64,000 nt of DNA from assembly GCF_022200785.1 (NCBI RefSeq), contig NZ_CP087585.1, positions 3,100,001 to 3,164,000 on the forward strand. Direction: 5' to 3'. This document shows positions 56,142-64,000 of the stretch, in pieces. The notes below the pieces were generated by a model, which saw only the letters and a list, made by a program, of their open reading frames with translations, was not told the DNA's origin and ran no database searches. A program made the translations under genes and the position numbers. The DNA comes from Pedobacter mucosus (lineage in GTDB: Bacteria > Bacteroidota > Bacteroidia > Sphingobacteriales > Sphingobacteriaceae). The first letter of the stretch is position 1. Each line of letters begins with the position of its first letter.

Positions 56142-56709
56142 AAATTACTTTTAAATCATTACTTTTGACATCATACCTATAGCATCTGCTGCACTCGTTC
56201 GCCAGCAATTCAGGTGGTCAGTTTGCCACGGAATCACATGGTCAGTTTCTCCGAAATATACAAGTATGGCGCTATTCCTAGGCATTTAATTGAATATCAA
56301 ATTTCAGTTACCGATAAAAGTGTTGCAAGCTATAAGGTTGTGGAGGTAGGGGATTTCATTATAAGTCTTAGAAGTTTTCAAGGTGGCATTGAATATTCTA
56401 ACTTCAAAGGTATTTGCAGCCCTGCATATATTATTTTAAGAGCAAGAGTTGATGTTGACAATCGATTTTATAAATACTATTTAAAAACAGAAAACTATAT
56501 CAAATCATTAAATGAAAAACTGGAGGGGATAAGGGACGGCAAAATGATAAGTTATAGATATTTTTCCGATATCAACTTACCTTACCCATCCTTAGATGAA
56601 CAAACTAAAATCTCGAACTTTCTTTCAACTTTTCGTCAGAAAATAGAATCAGAAAAGCAATTACTCCTAAAGTATGAGAATCAAAAAAAATATCTTTTGC
56701 AAAATTTAT

Positions 56710-57966
56710 TTATATAAAAAGGTTTGATAATAAATATTGCTTTTGATTTTTAAACCGTTTTAGAAGTATTATTTCCAGCTTCAATTTATCATTGAGTGAT
56801 TTTAGCAATGTCGCAATCTTTAACTGTTCAGGTTGCGAAGGAACCATTACATTGCACTCACCAATTTCGCCAAGATTAATCTTCTGTGGAAATGCAACAT
56901 GTATTGTTCTCTTCCATAATTCAGATTGGAAGAAACTAGAATTCATGAAATAACAGAGGTATTCATTGTTAATGTTATCAGACTTCTTAATTAATGCTAA
57001 ACTTACGTAAAAGGAAGCTTTTACATTCCAATCAATATATTTTGCTAAACCAATATTTCCAATTTTAGTCATTAAGATATCACCTCTTTCCAGCTTTACC
57101 CTTATATTTTCCTTTTCAAATACCTGATTTGAAATATATTTTGTATTAGTAAATTTATCGGCGGTTAAGTGCTCTACGCTATAAAATGGGATACCATTGT
57201 TAACGTAATTCGGTGTCTGATGGGTACCATCATAAATTTTACTTATTTCGCGAAGTTTTAGAACTTTCCATTCCTTGTAATGACCTTCATCTTCGACTTT
57301 AAATGATAGATTTTGTTTAAAAATATTCTCATTTACTGCCATTTTCAGTGATTTTAATTCCTCAATTATTTTGCTTTGGGTTGTTATTCTTTTGTCGATC
57401 AGCGATAAAAAAAATGCTATTTTTTGTTGTTCTTCATCATTTGGAATAAATAGTTTTTTAGATTTTATTTCTGAAGATGAGATGCCCTTAATAGATGTTC
57501 CCTGTATACTGGATGCAGAGTTTTTCATCTCCACTGAAAGAAAATATGAAAGAAATAAACCATTACACTTAAAGTTTACGATGTTAGTGAAATCTTGGCT
57601 TGTGCAAATACTTTCATTAGAATAAGCAACTTTACCGACTCCAACCCTTGAAACAATCAATACTAATGGACCTTCACAAAACTTTGTAGAAGATTTGTTA
57701 ATTGCTTCTTCTGTTATAAACCTGGAAATTTTAATAGACTGTATATTGTTTTCTTCTAAATCTGAAGATGAAACCCAGGGAATGCTTCCTTTCCAAAAGT
57801 TTGAATTAGATGATGAGGGAGTACCTCCCCCTATAAAATCTCCCAAATCACTTAAAAATGTGTACTTCCATTCTCCATCAAACTCTTTGAATCTCAAATT
57901 AGGAACGTTAGCTTCATTTTTTCTCTCTTTTTTCATTTCGTAAAATTCAATCTTAGCTGTTAGCAT
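56710..57966 (-). CDS. hsdS: Type I restriction-modification specificity subunit HsdS, expressed copy
   Basis: This 418-aa protein gives target specificity to the complex. Two target-recognition domains (about 30-180 and 230-390) are each followed by a helical spacer (EEQQKIAFFLSLIDKRITTQ and PEQLKIATLLKSLNDKLKLE). The conserved start NLRFKEFDGEWKY lies at the right inverted repeat. ATG at 57966 is used; a second ATG, 10 codons on (MKKERK), is an alternative. It follows hsdM by 16 bp, and is the only hsdS copy with both start codon and promoter. Confidence 0.93.
   Translation of the reverse strand: MLTAKIEFYEMKKERKNEANVPNLRFKEFDGEWKYTFLSDLGDFIGGGTPSSSNSNFWKGSIPWVSSSDLEENNIQSIKISRFITEEAINKSSTKFCEGPLVLIVSRVGVGKVAYSNESICTSQDFTNIVNFKCNGLFLSYFLSVEMKNSASSIQGTSIKGISSSEIKSKKLFIPNDEEQQKIAFFLSLIDKRITTQSKIIEELKSLKMAVNENIFKQNLSFKVEDEGHYKEWKVLKLREISKIYDGTHQTPNYVNNGIPFYSVEHLTADKFTNTKYISNQVFEKENIRVKLERGDILMTKIGNIGLAKYIDWNVKASFYVSLALIKKSDNINNEYLCYFMNSSFFQSELWKRTIHVAFPQKINLGEIGECNVMVPSQPEQLKIATLLKSLNDKLKLEIILLKRFKNQKQYLLSNLFI
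57878..57906 (-). repeat. Right inverted repeat of the hsdS inversion unit
   Basis: This is the partner arm of 52925-52953 in opposite orientation, 28 of 29 bases equal. It is inside the active hsdS near its 5' end (codons about 21-30). Recombination between arms would invert about 5 kb. Confidence 0.88.
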
Positions 57967-57982
57967 TAAGGATTTATAATAA

Positions 57983-59554
57983 TTAAAAAACTAGTCCCAG
58001 TTCCTTAAAATAAACATCAATTTCCTTATCCAACTCTGCTCGTTTAGCTTCCAATTCTTTAATTTCTTTCATTACTGCATGGATATCAATTTCTTCCACT
58101 TCCTCAAAATTATCAACGTAACGAGGAATGTTTAAATTGTAATCGTTTTCAGCAATTTGCTGTAGCAAAGCCCTATGACTATATTTTTCTATAACAGTTC
58201 TGTTTCGATAGGTATCTATTATCTTATCAATATGTTCTTCACGTATAACATTTTGATTTTTTACTTTTTCAAATCCTTTACTGGCATCTATAAATAAAAC
58301 ATCTTCTGGGTTTTCCTTACACTTTTTAAATACTAATATGCAGGTAGGGATGCTTGTGCCATAGAAAATGTTTGCAGGCAAACCAATAACAGCATCTAAA
58401 TAGTTTTTTTGCTCTATTAAATACTTCCTAATATGCATCTCTGCACCTCCTCTAAACAAAACACCATGTGGCAAAACAATAGCCATGATACCATTTTCTG
58501 CCAAATGATAAATCATGTGTTGTACAAAAGCAAAATCGGCTTTACTACCAGGCGCCAACTTACCGTATTGACTAAAACGATCATCACTGGTAAATAATTG
58601 GTTTGCACTCCATTGCGCAGAGAAAGGAGGGTTAGCAACAATGGCTTCAAAAGTTTGCCCCATGTGCTGAGGATGCTCTAAGGTATCTTCTTGTTTGATA
58701 TCGAATTTACGGTAATGAATACCATGCAAAATCATATTCATTCGAGCCAAATTGTAAGTGGTACGGTTCATTTCCTGTCCGTAAAAATCGCCTACATCTT
58801 TAACTTCCTTGGCTACACGCAACAATAGAGATCCCGAACCACAGGTAGGATCATAAACAGATTTAAGTTTATGCTTCCCTGTAGTAACTAACTTAGCTAA
58901 TATTTTTGAAACTTCTTGAGGCGTGTAAAACTCACCAGCTTTTTTACCAGCACCACTAGCAAACTGACCAATAAGGTATTCGTAAGCATCGCCTAAAACA
59001 TCAATTTCTGTATTCTTTAATTTAAAGTCAATTTTATCTAAATGGGCTAAAACTTTGGCTATTATTTCATTTCTAGTTTCTGGTGTTTTACCTAGCTTTG
59101 TACTGTTTAAGTCCATATCTTCAAAAAGATTATCAAAATCTTCCTCACTTTCTGTACCCATAGTACTCAACTGTATATTAGTCAAAATCTTTTGCAAGTC
59201 GCCCAATATGAAATTTGTAGCGTTTACCGCTTCACTGGTACTATTCCCTCTTCTAGCAACTGCCGAAAATAACTCCTCAGGCTTAAGGAAATAGCCTAAT
59301 TTTTGTAAAGCTTCTTCTTTTATTGCCTCTAGATAATCGTTTGCATTTGCGATTTTAGCATTGATATTTGCAAACAAAAGATGATCTTGTTCCAACATCT
59401 CGTTGGCAAACAGTTCCATTTTTTCGCTGAGATATTTATAGAATATAAAACCCAATATGTAATCTCTAAATTCATCAGCATCCATCTTACCGCGTAAGGT
59501 ATTTGCTATATTCCAGAGTTGTTGTTCTAATTGTTTTTTTTGATCTTCAGACAT
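57983..59554 (-). CDS. hsdM: Type I restriction-modification DNA methyltransferase HsdM
   Basis: This 523-aa N6-adenine methyltransferase has an N-terminal helical domain (QLWNIANTLRGKMDADEFRD) and the SAM-binding motif DPTCGSGSLL (235-244). The catalytic motif NPPF is at 308-311, and a C-terminal coil (MKEIKELEAKRAELDKEIDV) interacts with HsdS. It is the first gene of the operon hsdM-hsdS. The sequence is intact and of usual length. Confidence 0.96.
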   Translation of the reverse strand: MSEDQKKQLEQQLWNIANTLRGKMDADEFRDYILGFIFYKYLSEKMELFANEMLEQDHLLFANINAKIANANDYLEAIKEEALQKLGYFLKPEELFSAVARRGNSTSEAVNATNFILGDLQKILTNIQLSTMGTESEEDFDNLFEDMDLNSTKLGKTPETRNEIIAKVLAHLDKIDFKLKNTEIDVLGDAYEYLIGQFASGAGKKAGEFYTPQEVSKILAKLVTTGKHKLKSVYDPTCGSGSLLLRVAKEVKDVGDFYGQEMNRTTYNLARMNMILHGIHYRKFDIKQEDTLEHPQHMGQTFEAIVANPPFSAQWSANQLFTSDDRFSQYGKLAPGSKADFAFVQHMIYHLAENGIMAIVLPHGVLFRGGAEMHIRKYLIEQKNYLDAVIGLPANIFYGTSIPTCILVFKKCKENPEDVLFIDASKGFEKVKNQNVIREEHIDKIIDTYRNRTVIEKYSHRALLQQIAENDYNLNIPRYVDNFEEVEEIDIHAVMKEIKELEAKRAELDKEIDVYFKELGLVF

Positions 59555-59750
59555 ATATAAAACTGACAGGACATTATTTTACTGGTTGCTAAGATGCTAT
59601 TTTTTAAGCAGATTATAAGTTGTGTTTGCGAATATCAGAGATTGAAGCTTTTTAGGTCTTCGTTTCATAGATTTTCCGCGTCTCCTCTCTTCTACATTGG
59701 TCTGTTCCGTGAAAAATATTTTATACACTTACTTTGAAATATTGGATAAA

Positions 59751-59772
59751 CCCTGCCCAACCTTGAGCAGGG
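59751..59772 (-). terminator. Possible terminator after the 59779 gene
   Basis: CCCTGC pairs with GCAGGG around a ten-base loop; on the minus strand it is followed by TTTAT, a weak T-tract. Confidence 0.45.
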
Positions 59773-59778
59773 TAAGAA

Positions 59779-60489
59779 TTAAGCAGGTAGCGTAATCTCC
59801 GCTTCGATTTCACCAAGACGGTTGGTACACAGCTCACGTACAAAAAGGGCTACGGCCTTTATGATCACAGGATTCTTTGTAGAAAACTTGTTTCGTTTAT
59901 CGTCTGTAATCTGCAGCTCACAACCTTGGTAATAATTCGAAGCCGTGTCCTCAGCTTCCTCCTTTTGCTCAATCTCGAACTTATCGAGATTGTTGATGAT
60001 ATAGACCAATCGTCCTCTTTGCACCATTCTACGGTGCAGTTCTTCAACAAGTTTTAGGGTACTTTCAAGGTTTAAAGCAGCTCTTTCTGTTTTCGGCTCA
60101 ACCTGCAGAAGTCTTATATTTTCCTTTTCGGATGATTCGATCTGAGCAGTTGCGACAATTGGTTCTGGTGCTTGTGTGGTATTTACCGTTTCATTTTTTG
60201 CAACTGACATTTTTTCCCTGTTTGAATTGTCTTTTATCAATGCCCTGATTTCCGTACTTAAACTTAGTTTTTCAGCTAGTGGCTGATAGATGGGGTTTCT
60301 TGCGGTCGTGATGTCCAGGAATTCTGCTTTTGCGTTTACTGTATTGATGCTTTGATCTTTCATGATTTGTTTTTTTAAATGTTTTATAAAATAATTATCA
60401 ATGATCTTCCCAACTAACGCAATGTTGTCGATGCGTTTGGTAGGGTGGAGGGTCTTGATTGGTGGGCTTCTTCCTTTAAATGGGTTCAT
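59779..60489 (-). CDS. Hypothetical protein of conjugative-element type
   Basis: This 236-aa protein is soluble, with an acidic/serine-rich middle (about 90-130) and a charged C-terminal half containing LKLVEELHRRMVQRGRLVYI and NPVIIKAVALFVRELCTNRL. A start at 60363 (MKDQSINTVNAKAEF) would shorten it by 42 residues and has the A-rich leader typical here, so the N-terminus is uncertain. I recognise no domain. It precedes a RadC-type gene, as in conjugative elements of Bacteroidota. Confidence 0.6.
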   Translation of the reverse strand: MNPFKGRSPPIKTLHPTKRIDNIALVGKIIDNYFIKHLKKQIMKDQSINTVNAKAEFLDITTARNPIYQPLAEKLSLSTEIRALIKDNSNREKMSVAKNETVNTTQAPEPIVATAQIESSEKENIRLLQVEPKTERAALNLESTLKLVEELHRRMVQRGRLVYIINNLDKFEIEQKEEAEDTASNYYQGCELQITDDKRNKFSTKNPVIIKAVALFVRELCTNRLGEIEAEITLPA

Positions 60490-60769
60490 GGCTTAAATAT
60501 TAATGTTCAAGGTCAGTCGGCAGCAGCCTTCTGGCTTTTTGTTAAGCCACCTCACCTTGATACAATCCGGGTTGCAAGGCAAGACTTTGCGAAAAAAAAT
60601 ACGCTCCGCAGGAGGAAGATTTTATTTCAGCAAACCCCATTGGGGCATGGTCTTTCCGGCAAGCGGATTGTTCAGACATTCGCTACCCAAAAAGCCTACA
60701 GGTAATTGATTGTGGTAAAATCAGAGGAACGAAAAATGGGGTAAATAAAAAGAGAAAAAGAATGAACAA
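60490..60769. other. Intergenic region, overlapping frames but no supported gene
   Basis: Two overlapping plus-strand frames are open here (60445-60705 and 60503-60709). Neither shows a domain. GC and codon use differ from genes nearby. It may be a transfer or control region of the element. Confidence 0.35.
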
Positions 60770-60804
60770 AAAATAAGCCCCTATGAAAAAATCACAGGAG
60801 CTTA
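60770..60804 (-). terminator. Terminator after the RadC-type gene
   Basis: On the minus strand AGCTCCTGTGA pairs imperfectly with TCATAGGGGCT around a T-loop, followed by a T-rich stretch (tattttttg). It lies just after the stop of the gene at 60810. Confidence 0.6.
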
Positions 60805-60809
60805 CAAGC

Positions 60810-61265
60810 TTATAAGAGGCCTTCATCTTTGAAACTATAATAATGATCTGGACAAATGACCAGGTGATCCAGCACGCTAATCCCGAGTATCTTACCACAT
60901 TCGAAAAGGTTTTTGGTCAGCTTTATATCTGCTTCACTTGGATTACATTCTCCAGAAGGATGGTTGTGGGTAAGAATGATTCCACTTGCACAAGCTTTCA
61001 GGGCAATGGCAAAGACAATCTTGGCATCTACAACTGTTCCCGCTATACCACCTGCTGATATCTTAACAATTCCCAGCACTCTATTCTTACGGTTTAGCAG
61101 CACGATCTTGAATTCTTCAAGAAGCTCTATTTGATTATCGTTCCAGCTATTAAGAATGATGTCATAGGCTTCGGATGAGCTTCCAATCTGTGGCCTGTCA
61201 ACTGCCCTGAACTTTGGCTTGTAGCTAATTTCAATTTCTGCAACCTGATAATGTACGTTTTCCAT
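60810..61265 (-). CDS. RadC family protein with JAB/MPN domain
   Basis: This 151-aa protein has the metal-binding JAMM motif HNHPSGECNPSEAD (His100, His102, Ser104, Asp113) of the MPN/JAB fold, but lacks the helix-hairpin-helix front of long RadC proteins. Short RadC forms are common on plasmids and conjugative elements. The role in DNA repair is doubtful; a peptidase activity has not been proved. It has its own terminator. Confidence 0.9.
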   Translation of the reverse strand: MENVHYQVAEIEISYKPKFRAVDRPQIGSSSEAYDIILNSWNDNQIELLEEFKIVLLNRKNRVLGIVKISAGGIAGTVVDAKIVFAIALKACASGIILTHNHPSGECNPSEADIKLTKNLFECGKILGISVLDHLVICPDHYYSFKDEGLL

Positions 61266-61544
61266 AATATTTTTGATTTAATTATGGTGCAGCACTGGTT
61301 TTGATGGCTGCCAAAGCAATAGAAGCAACGGAATAAATGGGAAAGAGCGCAAAGGCCACAGGCGGGTTTATGCCGGAATTTCTTCTTGCGTGCCAGCCTC
61401 AAGAACCTAAATTCGCATCAGATTAAATGAACCCCTTTCACTTTGCCAGAGATGAAAATATCAACTTGTTAATAAAAAAAGTTCTTTAGGGTGTCTATGG
61501 ATAAAATTCCACTAACATTGTCAGGAATCTTAAAATTCTAGGAT
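61266..61544. other. Intergenic region, nothing recognised
   Basis: No gene, RNA or repeat is seen in these 279 bp. The part next to 61265 should contain the RadC-type promoter. Confidence 0.4.
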
Positions 61545-61781
61545 TTATTCCAGATTGGAGAAATCAAAAAATTCGCAAACATCAACATTAAGTTTTTTAG
61601 AATAGACGGAAACGTGGCTGATACTGGTGTTTATCTGACCTAATTCAGTCCTTGCTATTTGGCTTTGTGAAATATCCGTGAGGAGTGCTAGTTTTTCCTG
61701 GGAGATATTTTTTGACTCTCTAATCTGCTTGAGCCGCTTGCCAAAGTTATCTATAAAAGCCTTGTCCTTTAAATATTTCAC
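61545..61781 (-). CDS. XRE-family helix-turn-helix regulator
   Basis: This 78-aa DNA-binding protein reads LKQIRESKNISQEKLALLTD, then ISQSQIARTELGQ, a typical five-helix Cro/C1 domain. The start codon is GTG (61781). There is no effector domain. Such genes control conjugative or restriction loci; a target in this window is unknown. The divergent side leads to the sigma-factor leader. Confidence 0.88.
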   Translation of the reverse strand: MKYLKDKAFIDNFGKRLKQIRESKNISQEKLALLTDISQSQIARTELGQINTSISHVSVYSKKLNVDVCEFFDFSNLE

Positions 61782-61960
61782 AAAGACAAATAGACACCTC
61801 TAAACATTAAAAATTAATAGCAAATTTGCTATTGACGTATAGCTTTATTATATTGGCGTATTGTATCATTATAAGCCAAAAAGAATTTATAATTTTGCGG
61901 GACTTCATATTTTAAAATAAGGACTGCTTACGAGCCTCGTTCAGAGATCTGACAATTTTG

Positions 61961-62120
61961 CCCAACGAGTGTAAGTGAAGCAACCATTCCCTATAAACAT
62001 ATTATAGGGCTGGTGCTCGCTTATGTTTATTTGTTGGGAACCTCATCTCCGGGTGAGGTGGCTTTGTCAGAGCCACTGGACATCTAAACTTTTCGAGTTA
62101 CCGGCCCTATTATATTATGG
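61961..62120 (+). ncRNA. Possible structured RNA/leader upstream of the ECF sigma gene
   Basis: CCCAAC (61961-61966) pairs with GTTGGG (62033-62038) and encloses a long imperfect hairpin whose top is CCCTATA/TATAGGG. Two more hairpins follow at once: ACCTCA/TGAGGT (62040-62059) and GTGGCT/AGCCAC (62058-62076). GGCC/GGCC is at 62103-62122. The clustering suggests a folded RNA, 55-215 bp before the sigma gene start. It matches no riboswitch I know. Confidence 0.4.
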
Positions 62121-62175
62121 CCGCATCGTTGGTTAAGAGGGCTCATATTATTCGTTCAACGAAAAATATGACAAC

Positions 62176-62730
62176 ATGAAAAACTATAAATCTTTTTCTG
62201 ACCCAGAATTGATCACACGTATGAAAAACGGAGACCATCTTGCTTACTCCGAAGTTTACGACCGCTACTTCTATCTGTTATTTCTCTTTGCATACAAGAA
62301 GCTTAGAGATGAAGACATGTCGAAGGATTTTGTACAGGATCTTTTTATGAAGGTTTGGGAAAAGAAAGCCAGTATATCTGAAAGTGGAAAACTGTCATCT
62401 TTCTTATATATCAGCATCAGAAGTAAAATATTTGATCATTTCGCCCGCCATAAGGTTGAGAACAAATACCTTTCGTTTTTAAAGAACTTTGTCGCTAATA
62501 GCCATGAGGGTACTGACTACCAAACTAGGACTGAACAACTTAGCATATACATCGAAAAGGAGATAGACGCCCTACCTCATAAGATGGGACTAGTTTTTAA
62601 GCTTAGTAGAAAGGAATATCTTTCCAACAAGGAAATAGCACAAAAACTAGATGTTACAGAAAGTAATATTTCTTGCCATATTTCCAATGCAGTGAAGATA
62701 CTTAGGATTAAACTTAGCGTTCTTAAATAA
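62176..62730 (+). CDS. ECF RNA polymerase sigma factor (FecI-like, Bacteroidota type)
   Basis: This 184-aa sigma factor has region 2 (about 24-92; YSEVYDRYFYLLFLFAYKKL, DFVQDLFMKVWEKK) and region 4 (about 135-182) with the helix-turn-helix LSNKEIAQKLDVTESNISCH. It redirects RNA polymerase to a small regulon. FecI-type genes in Bacteroidota are normally followed by a FecR anti-sigma gene and a SusC gene; neither follows here, so it is an orphan. Confidence 0.9.
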   Translation: MKNYKSFSDPELITRMKNGDHLAYSEVYDRYFYLLFLFAYKKLRDEDMSKDFVQDLFMKVWEKKASISESGKLSSFLYISIRSKIFDHFARHKVENKYLSFLKNFVANSHEGTDYQTRTEQLSIYIEKEIDALPHKMGLVFKLSRKEYLSNKEIAQKLDVTESNISCHISNAVKILRIKLSVLK

Positions 62731-62927
62731 GTTTTTCTTGCTTAAGTTTAGCAAGATCGTAAAAAATTAACATAACTTCCTAAATTAGATCAGACAGATA
62801 AGCCTTAAGCAACTTGTTTTATAATTTTAGGCAATTAGAGCTTATGCGAACAGCGCGTTGCATGAAGCTAATGATAGAAATCTCAACTTTTAACTAAGGT
62901 AATTCTTGATGTTATTTTTTGGCCTAA

Positions 62928-63001
62928 GCATTTTCGAGTTCCGAGAAAATGCCCGACCTTAAGGGCGCAAGATTTTTTGTGTATACAAAAATACATCTTG
63001 C
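62928..63001. repeat. Two adjacent strong hairpins in the gap before the serine recombinase
   Basis: GCATTTTC pairs with GAAAATGC (62928-62952). Next, GCAAGAT with ATCTTGC (62967-63001) encloses TTTTTGT-gtat-ACAAAAA. The gap 62731-63406 has no other clear feature except a 47-codon frame. Confidence 0.6.
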
Positions 63002-63053
63002 AAAACACCCGAGTGGTTAAAGGATTCCTGAAGTTGACTCACATTGTAGAAAA

Positions 63054-63197
63054 TTAACCTTGTTCCGGTTTGGTATTTTGCAACCTCTGCAATTGCTTCT
63101 CGGGTAACGAAATAGAAGTAATAATTTTTCGGAGATTAGAACGGAGTTGACGGTAGTATATGGTTGATCCTGGTTTGATTTTTTTTTGAATATTCAT
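63054..63197 (-). CDS. Possible 47-aa basic protein
   Basis: The ATG at 63197 opens MNIQKKIKPGSTIYYRQLRS and a basic continuation ending NTKPEQG. The codon use is reasonable, but there is no known domain and another frame is open over the same bases. It could be the remnant of a larger gene. Confidence 0.25.
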   Translation of the reverse strand: MNIQKKIKPGSTIYYRQLRSNLRKIITSISLPEKQLQRLQNTKPEQG

Positions 63198-63406
63198 ATC
63201 GAAGGGTTTGAATACAAATTCCTATTCTAACATACAAAGTGGTGGTACTTCCGAGCGTAATACTGTATGTATTAGATACGGTGGTATTATGAGATTTTGT
63301 TTTAACTTTAAAACTGTTTAAGATTCAAAAAGAGAATCGTCTCACAAACTTGTATCATTAAACAAAATTTATTATAAGTTTTAATAAAGGTTTTATTGAT
63401 ACAATT

Positions 63407-64000
63407 ATGAAAATCGGATATGCCAGAGTTTCCACGAAAGAGCAGAATCTAAATTTGCAAATTGAAGCACTCGAAAAAGCAGGGTGCGAAATTATTTTTA
63501 AAGAAACGATTTCTGGAGCAACAAAGTTTCGTCCTGAACTTGATAAAATGATTGCTCAGTTCCGAAAAGGTGATGAACTAATTGTTTGGAAACTTGACCG
63601 GTTAGGAAGAAGCTTAAGACATATTATTGATTTAGTTTTGGGTTTAAGTGAAAAAGGAATACTCATAAAAGGCTTGACAGATGGAGTTGACACTTCAACG
63701 ATCAATGGCAGGCTCTTCTTAAATATAATGGCTTCATTAGCGGAGTATGAAAGAGAATTGATCAGAGAAAGAACAAATGCTGGTTTGCAATCCGCAAGAG
63801 CTAGAGGTCGTATCGGAGGTAGGCCGAAAGGCTTCGCGAAAGATACGATTGCCAAATTGTTGGTTATGCGATCTGTTTATAAGGACCTGGATAAAACTCC
63901 AGAGGAAATTTATAAAGGACTTCAATTGACAAGACCAACCTTCTATAGATATGCAAAGATTCTTGATACCCATACCAATGAAGAAATAAAAAAAATGGTG
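63407..64000 (+). CDS. Serine recombinase (resolvase/invertase), cut by the window end
   Basis: The frame runs from the ATG at 63407 to the last base (198 codons) without a stop, so the gene is partial only because the window ends. YARVSTKEQ holds the nucleophile Ser9; KLDRLGRSLRH, LFLNIMASLAEYERELIRER and the start of the helix-turn-helix (TPEEIYKGLQLTRPTFYRYA) follow. This is the small Hin/Tn3-resolvase type. It could invert or resolve DNA of the element. Confidence 0.93.
   Translation, partial: MKIGYARVSTKEQNLNLQIEALEKAGCEIIFKETISGATKFRPELDKMIAQFRKGDELIVWKLDRLGRSLRHIIDLVLGLSEKGILIKGLTDGVDTSTINGRLFLNIMASLAEYERELIRERTNAGLQSARARGRIGGRPKGFAKDTIAKLLVMRSVYKDLDKTPEEIYKGLQLTRPTFYRYAKILDTHTNEEIKKMV

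Larger units (their letters stand above)
53665..56262 (+). mobile_element. IS21-family insertion sequence, intact
   Basis: The element is 2598 bp long. Its ends are imperfect inverted repeats (TGGAGATTTCGCTGAAATTGA at left, trimmed here to the aligned core TG-x-A-x-ATTTCG-xx-GAAA-x-TGACCA shared with the right end). Several aaactgaccacc-type repeats follow at both ends, the usual IstA binding sites. The 7-bp target duplication AGTATGG is at 53658-53664 and 56263-56269. It carries istA and istB, and GC content is clearly above that of the flanking hsdS. Confidence 0.92.
52925..56717 (+). pseudogene. hsdS: Silent hsdS copy without start codon, split by IS21
   Basis: The left part (to 53664) encodes the first target-recognition domain and central helix (LRFKEFEGEWEDITLG to AITQEYG). 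The right part (from 56270) continues in frame AIPRHLIEYQISVTDKS to the C-terminal coil. Joining at the duplicated 7 bp restores a continuous HsdS of about 390 residues. A TAA stop lies directly before the first conserved codon, so the copy has no initiation codon of its own. It converges with the active hsdS and overlaps its last 8 bp. It is a storage cassette for inversion. Confidence 0.88.

Noticed and set aside
60445..60709. Two overlapping plus-strand frames as genes
   Set aside because: They overlap in different frames, have no domain, and the first begins inside the opposite gene's start.
61961..62039. Integron attC site (RYYYAAC ... GTTRRRY-like ends)
   Set aside because: Ends GCCCAAC and GTTGGGA fit partly, but the last base does not match, there is only one site and no integron integrase in the window.
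62040..62095. Cobalamin riboswitch, because of the AGCCACTGG motif
   Set aside because: The conserved B12 box and other core elements are absent and the downstream gene is a sigma factor.

Overview
The window looks like a chromosome segment from a Sphingobacteriaceae bacterium close to Pedobacter (Bacteroidota). This is an inference. It rests on low GC, two SusC/SusD pairs with S9, phosphatase and lipase-type partners, outer-membrane beta-barrel TonB receptors of the Bacteroidota type, a kdp operon with a split KdpD and a porin, A-rich gene leaders without Shine-Dalgarno sites, and an FecI-like sigma factor. No rRNA and no complete tRNA are present.

Layout. 0-5 kb: parB/parA, an FMN reductase, a 232-bp tandem duplication, half of a BtuF-like binding protein and an OppA-like lipoprotein that ends inside a repeat. 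5.1-5.8 kb: a 12 x 21-bp minisatellite and hairpin repeats. 5.8-12.6 kb: a SusCD plus S9 peptidase locus, probably for peptides. 12.9-17.2 kb: TonB receptor, desaturase, cupin. 17.3-27.1 kb: a SusCD locus with an endonuclease/exonuclease/phosphatase, a PHP (CehA-like) hydrolase, an SGNH hydrolase and a small lipoprotein but no glycoside hydrolase. Two LacI-type operator-like palindromes sit upstream of its two blocks. 27.5-28.3 kb: a short-chain dehydrogenase. 28.3-38.6 kb: a kdp potassium-uptake operon (26-aa ORF, kdpF, kdpA, kdpB, kdpC, porin, two overlapping 43-aa membrane ORFs, KdpD sensor half, separate histidine kinase). Its intergenic gaps carry purine-rich/pyrimidine-rich snap-back repeats, and one gap holds an opposing four-helix-bundle gene. 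39-42.7 kb: DUF808 protein, lipoprotein, AraC regulator and a Tet(X)-like monooxygenase.

From about 42.9 kb to the right edge the DNA is a composite genomic island. It begins at a 19-nt tRNA 3' end followed by that tRNA's terminator, joined to a short coding-like end sequence that recurs at 48.5 kb. The first segment holds an AAA ATPase, a decayed decarboxylase and a TonB receptor. The second holds a type I restriction-modification locus (hsdR, small membrane protein, tyrosine recombinase, silent hsdS, active hsdS, hsdM). The two hsdS genes lie tail to tail between 29-bp inverted repeats, and the silent one has no start codon, so recombinase-driven inversion would exchange them. The silent copy is split by an intact IS21-family element (53665-56262) with a 7-bp target duplication, so inversion here would bring a broken specificity gene into expression. 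The right end has conjugative-element-type genes (unknown protein, RadC/JAB protein, XRE regulator), a possible structured leader in front of an ECF sigma factor, and a serine recombinase that runs off the window.
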